Source of the DNA: Haliclona indistincta
Taxonomy: Eukaryota > Porifera > Demospongiae > Haplosclerida > Chalinidae
Length of the DNA: 64,000 nt
Direction of reading: 5' to 3'
NCBI GenBank assembly: GCA_964017065.1
Contig: OZ024783.1
Span: 7,480,391 to 7,544,390 of the forward strand
The first letter of the stretch is position 1; each line of letters opens with the position of its first letter. Under the pieces are notes generated by a model. It ran no database searches. It was not told where the DNA came from and saw nothing but the letters and a program-made list of their open reading frames with translations. A program made the position numbers and the translations under genes. Positions 57,093-64,000 of this stretch are shown one piece after another.

Positions 57093-60000
57093 TTATTATT
57101 ATTGAAACTTTTTGACAAATTAACAGTCGAAGGACAGACTCCAACTAGTGTAGCAGCCTACTACAATAAAATTAACTAATAATTATGTGAACATGACGAG
57201 CAGGGACATCAAAAATGATAAGTACACGATATGTCAGATTGAAAATGATCAATGAAGTGATTCCAGAGAAACTCAAATAAAAAAGTTTTATGCTTCGAAA
57301 TGGAAGAGACAAGTCAATTGTGGGAAGGGCATTTCATAGCCTAATAATTCTGTTTAAGGTGGCGGGTACGCTAATTAATATGCATAATATTCATAACCTG
57401 CATGTGGTCACCACAAAAATGCGCTAGTGTAAACGCCGGCCTCTGCGTAGAATTGCGTCACTTAGCTATTGCCAGCGCTCAGACATGTATTCGTGATTGC
57501 AACGCTGACGTCACATCTTGCGGTGCGCGACCAAAAACCACAGAAATTAACTCAGCTTTACACACGCTACATATTTTACGTTTTACTTTCGTTTGCAACA
57601 GTTTTAGCTATCAAAGGTCTGGCTGCAGCATCATAAGTATGTGTACCACAATCGGTTGGATCCGTTTGGCCCGATCTTACAGAGTTTGTATTATATGAAT
57701 ACTAACAGTTGTAAGTAAAACAAAATAATAGCTATTATAGCGACAAAAATGCTTCAGCGCAACTTCACGCCAAATCCATCCAACCGTTTTTGGACATCGG
57801 CAATCTATTGCTACTGGCGAAATTTCAGCATCTGCAAACATTTCCTGTAGAAAGAAAACGTTAATTCATAATATTCTAAAAATGTATGATAACTACGCAC
57901 AGACAAATCTGTACCTGGACTAAATCGCGCTAAACATGCACTGATGTGTTATATTTCATTAAAACTTTAGTTCTTTAGCAAAGCTTTAGAAATAAGCGTT
58001 TTATGCATATTTTAAAAACTGTTCAAAACGGCAAAAATTCGTGTACCCGCCCCCTTAAGTAGAAATGGTGACCAGTTACAGTGCGACAAAGTTTGTGTTT
58101 AAATTTTCCAGACTGGGATGCTCTTGTAGGGCGGTGAGAACTTGAGGGAGCTGGGATAAAGTCGTGAATGTTGAAATTGTCTGTGGTGCCTTGAAGGCAC
58201 TTCACAAGGAATAACACATCTTGTAATTCCAACCAATACATCAGTGGAAGTAGCTTGGTATTGATCATACGGGATTTGTAGGAAGTATGTCGTGAATAAT
58301 CGTTGAGGATGTATCGAGTAGCTCGCCTTTGAACACTTTCGAGGCACAGTATGTCTTTCACAAGATGAGGCCTCCACAGCTGAGAGCAGTACGAAAGTTT
58401 ACTACGTACAAGGGAGAGGTAAAGACTTTTCCTCAGACCTAGTGAGGTGGAGGATACTGAGCGACGAATTAGGTGGAGAGTTTTGTAAGCATTTGCACAA
58501 ATGAAGTTGATATGCTTGGACCATGAAAGATCAGCTGTTACTAAAATGCCAAGGTCCTTGTGAGAGTCTGCAGTTGGAACTAGTTTTTCTTCAATGTAGT
58601 AGTAGCAGGCTTTGGATTTAGAGGAGAGGGTAAACCGACCAACAGCACATTTAGTAGTGTTTAGCGACAAACGCCATTTGTGGCACCATGAAACCAGATT
58701 ATCAAGGTCTTGCTGGATGTGGAACATAAACGTGGAAGACCCAAGTAGTTTCGAGTCATCAGCAAAGAGGTAGGTAGAGCAAGAAGTTATCACACTAGGA
58801 AGGTCGTCAATGTACACCAGGAAAAGTAAGGGACCTAGCACACTTCCCTGGGGACACCCAATCTAACAGGTAATAAGTCAGACGAGGAGCCTTCAACATG
58901 TGCAAGATGAGAACGATCATTAAGGTAAGATCTAAACCAGAACCAAAGGGGTCCAGTTATATCAAACAACCACAGTTTATACAGAAGCTCAGGATGAGGG
59001 ATGGAGTCAAACGCCTTCCTGAAATCTAGGTAGATCACATCACAAGGTGTATTACCATCAATAGAATCAAAAACTTTAGAGAAGCAGGTTAGCAGCTGGG
59101 TTAGACAAGATCGACCTTTTAGAAACCCAAATTGAAGTTTTGAGAGGCGAGGGTATATGAAATCAATATCTTTCTAAATACGATTGATTCTAGCACCTTG
59201 GACATAATGCATAGCAGAGATATTGGCCTGTAGTTTGCAACATCAGAACGGCTCTTTCCTTTGTGGATTGGGGTGATTTTGTGGATTTTCCAGTCATTTG
59301 GCCAAGAGCATGAGTCAAAACAACTGTTAAGAAGATGAGTAAATTGTAGTGGGAAGGGATCGGCACATGTCTTGAGAATAAGAGGATTTATATAGTCTAT
59401 GCCTGGAGCTTTTGAAGGATTTAGCGATGAGATTGCCTCGAACACATCAGATACATCAATGACAATAGAGCTCAACAGATCGGTGGGAGAAGGGAGACTA
59501 TAAGTAGGTGGGAGGATAAAATCACTGGTGGTGAATACAGAGTTAAAGCATACATTGAAAAGAGATGCTTTGATATGCGGGTCAACAACAGGCTGGGAAT
59601 TGTGGATGATCGGATAAAGAGAGGATTTTGGGTGAGACAGTTCATGAAAGAGTTTGGCCGAGTCATTTTGATACATAGAGCAGAGGCCACGTTCGTACGC
59701 CAATCTTGAGGAATAAATGAGGTTGCCAAGCTCAGATTCAATTTCGTGTAACTTTAAAGTCAAATAGGGGGTAGAGTGAAGTTTTAGACGACAGCGTAAG
59801 GATCTACATGTTTTGATAGAATGACGGATCTCAGCTGTGAACCACTTCGGTGAAGGAGACTTTGAAACTTTAACTTTGGGGACAAACCTATGACAGGCAC
59901 TTTGTATTTCTCACTTGATGCAAAGCCAAATTTCATTAACGTCAAAAATATGTAGACAGAAGTCTAGGTTGACATCGAGGAAATACAGCAACATATTATC

Positions 60001-60515
60001 AAGGTCAGCCTTAGAGTAGTTTAGTAAATGCAGAGGAGGAGAGGGAGGAGGATGGTGAACACTTGCAGTCAAAACAAAGGTCACAAGGTAATGATCAGAT
60101 GGAGTATGGCTATCAATTGATGGAATAGAAAGTAGATCAGGATGATTTGAGAAAACAAGATCAAGAATGTTTCCGTAAATGTGGGTAGAGTCAGGTACCG
60201 GCTGTTGCAAATTGAGTGCAAAAAGCGAATCACAGAAATGAGAGCGAGAAATTGAGGATGACGTAAAAGTAGACCAGCAGAAATCGGGAAGATTGAAGTC
60301 GCCTAGCAGAATAAGATGGGATTCAGATGGGAGAGAGCAGAGATGGGGAATGAGGTCTGTATAGTAAGACACAGGACTGGAGGGAGGAGCATACACGCAA
60401 CATAAATACGTTGCAGGGTGTATGGCCAAGTGCACGATAAGTACCTCACAGGGGCATGAGATATTGAGACGAGATGAAGGCACATCAGTGGAGACAGCAA
60501 TATATTAATAGTCTT
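57093..60515 (-). pseudogene. Dead CR1/L2-like LINE, 5'-truncated, split by a TTAA element
   Basis: Non-LTR retrotransposon that would copy itself by target-primed reverse transcription. The endonuclease part (60515-59914) shows HLILLGDFNLPDF and TPSDHYLVTF; its N-terminus is missing. Reverse transcriptase follows in the same frame after a stop at 59911-59913: SSLNPSKAPGID, ANYRPISLLCIMSKVLESIV, YLDFRKAFDSIPH and YLFADDSKLLGS. Single-base losses near 59125 and 58850 break it. The C-terminal HHFY is cut at TTAA. It resumes beyond the insertion as LNRIIRL, a TGA for Trp, NALPTIDLS, then FLWNHFIDHFQ and CPCSSC-type residues in another frame. An (AAT)n tail at 57096-57111 marks the 3' end. Inactive. 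Confidence 0.85.
57358..58054. mobile_element. 697-bp TTAA element inside the LINE
   Basis: GGTGGCGGGTACGC at the left and complement of GGGGGCGGGTACAC at the right, flanked by TTAA at 57354-57357 and 58055-58058. Removing it and one TTAA rejoins the LINE frame HHFY/LNRII, which proves the boundaries. Confidence 0.9.
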
Positions 60516-61180
60516 CAAGTTAATTAGCCGGAACGTAACTAACATCTATGTCTTTACAGGCAAGCCGGCATTATGGCATAGAAAGTTATCTTGAAACTTA
60601 TGTGCAAGTGACGCGAAGATACATGTAGCAATCTAGTCGTGTACGTATCAGGAGCTTATTAGCTCCTGGTACATATTATTAGCTCTAGCTCCTGGTACAT
60701 TATTAGCTCTTAGCTCCTGGTACATTAATTATTAGCTTATTAGCTCTTGGGTTTTTGCCATTGTACAAACTTTAGGCCAGACTGTAGCGCGCACAGTATT
60801 TTGCAGTTGCACGTAAAACACACAAAAACAGAAACCTAAAAACAGAAACCGTGCCTTTATGCAAGTTTGTTACTAACGTGCAGGAAAGCTAGACAAGAGA
60901 AGCGAGAAGTATTTGAAAACCATACGGGAAACCAGCTAGGTGCATAACGGGAAAATTCAAACGCGAGCTAGCTAGACTGCGCTGGGGTTAACGCCGGGTC
61001 ACGTGCTAATTTCTGATGTGGCGGGGCGTCATGGGGAGGAGGCTTGTTCAGATTCTGTTATGCGTAGTCAGACCATCTGTGGCTACCAGGAACATGCTGA
61101 CCTCATATTGAAAGTTATAGTATTGCAAAAGTGAAACAAAATTAATAGAAAGAGAAGATGTAATCATGATATCATGATGA
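60516..61180. other. No gene; small tandem repeat TTAGCTCCTGGTACAT
   Basis: Three units of about 32 bp at 60645-60735. Nothing else is supported. Confidence 0.5.
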
Positions 61181-61453
61181 CTAAGCTTGACCATAATAGT
61201 CAATTGAGAGGAGAATTCCTCTGTCCATGTATTCAAAGAATATTTCTTTAGAGCTGTGAGTGATGGGCAGACTGACATACCCACAGCAAGTTTGAGCTTC
61301 AGGAAATACTCTTTCGATGTCCCGTATTGGCAAAAAATTGACATCGATATGGAAGTTCCTTCCAGGCAAGACACAATGCAGCCCGGTGCAGAATTGAACA
61401 ATTTGACCGAGTGTTGCCAACACATTACTTGAAGGCATCCAGATTGCCAACAC
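61181..61453 (-). pseudogene. HECT-like E3 ligase C-terminal fragment
   Basis: The frame ends at a stop at 61181-61183. It reads LGQIVQFCTGLHCVLPG, HIDVNFLPIRDIERVFPEAQ, TCCGYVSLPITHSSKEIFF and YMDRGILLSIDYYGQA. The pattern FPEAQTC...LPITHSSKE...YG follows the HECT C-lobe, where Cys in TC is the ubiquitin-accepting residue. Only this last part exists here and no upstream exon is seen, so it is treated as a captured or decayed fragment. Confidence 0.6.
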
Positions 61454-62958
61454 AATTATGCATTAATTATCGGTGGTAAGCAAGTTACACCATAGTTCAC
61501 AAGATTTAAATAATTTGATTTCTACTGTGAAATCCTGCCAACAAATGGACAAACTCAACCCTAATCCATCACTCTGAGTTAGCTCCACCTACCAATAAAT
61601 ACTGGCACTGCATGCATGCCTTTCTGTTTAGCCACACCCACTGAAGGCCTGCTAGACATTACCATCAGTTTGCCATTCATTGTTTTTATTTTATTTTGCC
61701 ATTGCTCCTTTTTAGAATTTTGCCATTGATTCTTTATTCTGCCATTGGGTTTTTTATCTTGTCATTGGGTTTTTTAATCTTGCCGTCAGTTATTTTGACA
61801 TTGTTTTTTAAATTTTGCTATTGGTTTTTTTAAATTTTGCCATTGGTTTTATAAATTTTGCCATTGGTTTTTTTTAATTTTGCCATTGGTTTTTAAATTT
61901 TGCCATTGGTATTTTAATTTTGCCATTGTTATTTTTAAATTTTGCCATTGGTTTTTTAACTCTTTGACCACTGAAAAGTTGTAAAATTACAATGCTACTT
62001 AATATTCATGGTAAGTGACCACTTATTATTAATAACACAAGTTATAACGGTTATTGTACAGGAAATGAGATGCATGCGGCATTCAAGTACCACGAAACCA
62101 CCCCTTTGGAGGTGGAACCTTCATCTTTACAAGTTTCCGCTGTCGGCCCTTTGAGGATCATGATCAAAGGTTCCGATCCTGTGAAGAACATATATATATA
62201 TTTTTTTGAGAGACAGATATGAACTGTGTGAATGATAAGATATGTTTGTAGTGTCTGTGCGTGTCTAGCCGAAGGGGCCTGAGCCGCTTGCAAGAGGAAG
62301 AAGCGAGCGAGCAAGCGAGATAGCTAGCTGCACTTACTTCTGTCTATTGGTCAATGGCAAGCATTCAGAACTGGTAGGAATTACTGGCGCAGTCATCTAA
62401 GTGTACCTGGATAGCTGCAATCGGTCACACAATCCGGAAAAGCTGGCTACAAGAGCCCTCAAAAATCGCCATAATTCGTTCCGGACCAGAAGAAACCACG
62501 CCTACAGTGACACGCCCAAGAACGAGCTGACGTGGTCTGGTCGTCAACGCGTGGGTGCATGGGTTAAAGTCACGTGCTCCATCCCAGCTAGCTCAGTTGT
62601 CAAGGAGTTAATTTTGCCATTGTTATTTTTAATTTTTGCCATTGGTTTTTTTTAATTTTGCCATTGTTTTTTTAATTCTGCCATTGGTTTTTAAATTTTG
62701 CCATTGGTTTTATAAATTTTGCCATTGGTTTTTTTTTAATTTTGCCATTGGTTTTTTTATTTATTTTGCCATTGGTTTTTAAATTTTGCCATTGGTTTTT
62801 TTTAATTTTGCCATTGGTTTTTTTTAATTTTGCCATTGGTTTTTTTAATTTTGCCATTGGTTTTTAAATTTTGCCATTGGTTTTTGCCATTGGTTTTTTG
62901 TTTGCCAATTTTGTCTGGTTTGGCTTGCCATAATTTTGTCTGGTTTGGCTTGCCATAC

Positions 62959-63525
62959 CTATGATCATAGTTAAACTGCATTCAATGTGACTATGAGATA
63001 TTCATAGGAAACCATGCAGACACAGCTTTTGCCCAAACTTGGTCATTTTGACACACTCTGTCTATAGCACAATGAATAAACCAACCTGTCTCTCATGAAT
63101 AATCTTTCAGTCCTAGACATAAGCTGATTATTCTCATTATTATTCTCAACAATGAATAAGGAATAGCTTATTGCACAACACAAGCGGGTTCTACATGTTG
63201 TGTGCGTGCTGAACTGGAGGATATACAATGCACATTTAGTTACCAGTCCATCAGCAAGAATGCACATTCACAGTTAGAATGCACTATAGTGTGTGGTTCC
63301 ATGCCTGCATGTCCCCAGGCCTCAAGGAGCATTTTCATTCAAATTTAGAAATGAGAGCTCAGAGCTCTTTACAACTTAGCCAACAAGGGCTGTTTATATT
63401 GTTGATAGAATTGGCTACACAAATGTATTTAAGCATGATCTAAGCAGTTGTTTTAGTACAAAAATGCTTCATGAATATCATTAACTCCAAGGAGCCCACG
63501 CCCTTCTTAAATTTGCTGCCGTGCT
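62959..63525. other. Upstream region of the CARD-like gene
   Basis: No repeat recognised. AT-rich, no clear TATA near 63526. Contains an inverted AGAGCTC pair near 63355. Nothing more can be supported. Confidence 0.4.
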
Positions 63526-64000
63526 ATGGCCGTGAATGCAGAGTCAGAGGCTCTGAGACGCTCATTCAGTTACTTAGTCAATAGTATTGACACTACTGCT
63601 ATTCTCCCAGTTGCTCTGTCCAAAAAGCTGATAATAGACAGAGTCAGACAAAGCTGCAGCAATGAACCTGATGATTACAAGAAAGCAGAGAAGTTTCTTT
63701 CTAGCCTGCTGAGAACTGTAAACGGCAACTTTCGTATGTTTCAAACTTTTGTGCAAATTCTAAAGGAAACTAGTCAATCAACCATCGCTTCTCAACTTGA
63801 AGGTGAGCAAAATAATAATATCATATGTATAAAAATTAATGTTGTTCATCGCTATTTTAGATGAATTGGCATTTACTTCAGTAGCTATCCAGTCATCATC
63901 AGCTTCAAGCAGCACCAATGAAGGTATGCAACAGTTAGACTCCAATGGCTTACATTGTGTATTTCCAGGAGAGAGACTGATTGTACCCGATGCACTGGTA
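63526..64000 (+). CDS. Death-fold (CARD-like) protein, first three exons, runs off the right edge
   Basis: Exons are 63526-63802, 63861-63923 and 63969 onward; both introns are phase 1 with GT/AG ends and are 58 and 45 bp long. Residues 1-92 form a helical bundle: SFSYLVNSIDTTAILPVALS, KKLIIDRVRQSC, YKKAEKFLSSLLRTVNGNF and MFQTFVQILKETSQSTIASQ. The spacing of ID..AILP, KA..FL..L and NF..F...L recalls CARD/Death domains, which mediate homotypic contacts in immune and apoptotic signalling. A Ser-rich linker (VAIQSSSASSSTNEG) and ERLIVPDALV follow. In sponges such domains head NLR-like and other multidomain proteins; the rest is outside the window. Start is the first ATG with no upstream in-frame continuation seen. 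Confidence 0.65.

Larger units (their letters stand above)
56337..62958. mobile_element. 6.6-kb foldback-like structure with minisatellite ends
   Basis: GTATGGCAAGCCAAACCAGA starts the left end and its complement finishes the right end. Inside each lie tandem units of about 20 bp (CCAATGGCAAAATTAAAAAA): direct at 56370-56968, inverted at 61676-61963 and 62608-62925. No clear target duplication was seen. It contains a LINE, a TTAA element and a HECT-like fragment. Confidence 0.6.

Overview
The window is nuclear DNA of an invertebrate metazoan, most likely a marine demosponge. Its genes have short introns (about 40-100 bp). It holds a TRAF-like RING/zinc-finger/MATH gene, a death-fold (CARD-like) gene start, and a lineage-specific cluster of one-Ig-domain membrane proteins. 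More than half of it is mobile-element debris. The phylum is inferred from gene content, not proven. A 200-base assembly gap lies at 44912-45111.

Layout. (1) 1-984: 5' part of a RecQ-like helicase gene on the minus strand, ending at a transposon-like terminus. (2) 985-4900: short inverted-repeat elements and a relic of the Ig family's membrane segment. (3) 4960-25140: tandem Ig-receptor cluster of five main copies on the plus strand. Copy 1 is dead, copies 2 and 3 look intact and are near-identical, copy 4 has a frameshift just before its membrane segment, and copy 5 is split by a 2-kb hAT-like insertion. (4) 25150-33545: a non-coding repeat ('family X') carrying a 6.5-kb TIR element. Nested in that element is a second element with arms of about 480 bp and a spliced, stop-free DDE integrase-like gene. 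(5) 34132-35495: the TRAF-like gene, between inverted family X copies. (6) 38064-44405: a large inverted repeat riddled with insertions, including a second, decayed RecQ-like fragment. (7) 45112-52400: TIR elements, a frameshifted HEEADTR-family relic and an inverted pair of Ig pseudogenes. (8) 56337-62958: a foldback-like structure whose ends are inverted minisatellites. It contains a dead LINE split by a TTAA-flanked element and a HECT-like fragment. (9) 63526-64000: first exons of a CARD-like gene that runs off the window.

Three things stand out. First, both RecQ-like helicase fragments start about 145-150 bp inside a TAGCCTCG terminus and read inward. Related termini (TAGYCT...) bound other elements here with target duplications of about 9 bp, so the helicase may be cargo of, or part of, a DNA transposon. 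Second, the Ig cluster shows recent duplication, pseudogenisation and two independent ways to lose the membrane anchor. It shares a proximal promoter with two TGTGGT sites and a TATA box, and resembles an expanding recognition-receptor family. Third, three unrelated foldback families have arms made of tandem repeats (21, 33 and about 20 bp). Insertion sites were read by comparing filled and empty paralogous sites inside the window, so many element boundaries rest on target-site duplications seen directly.
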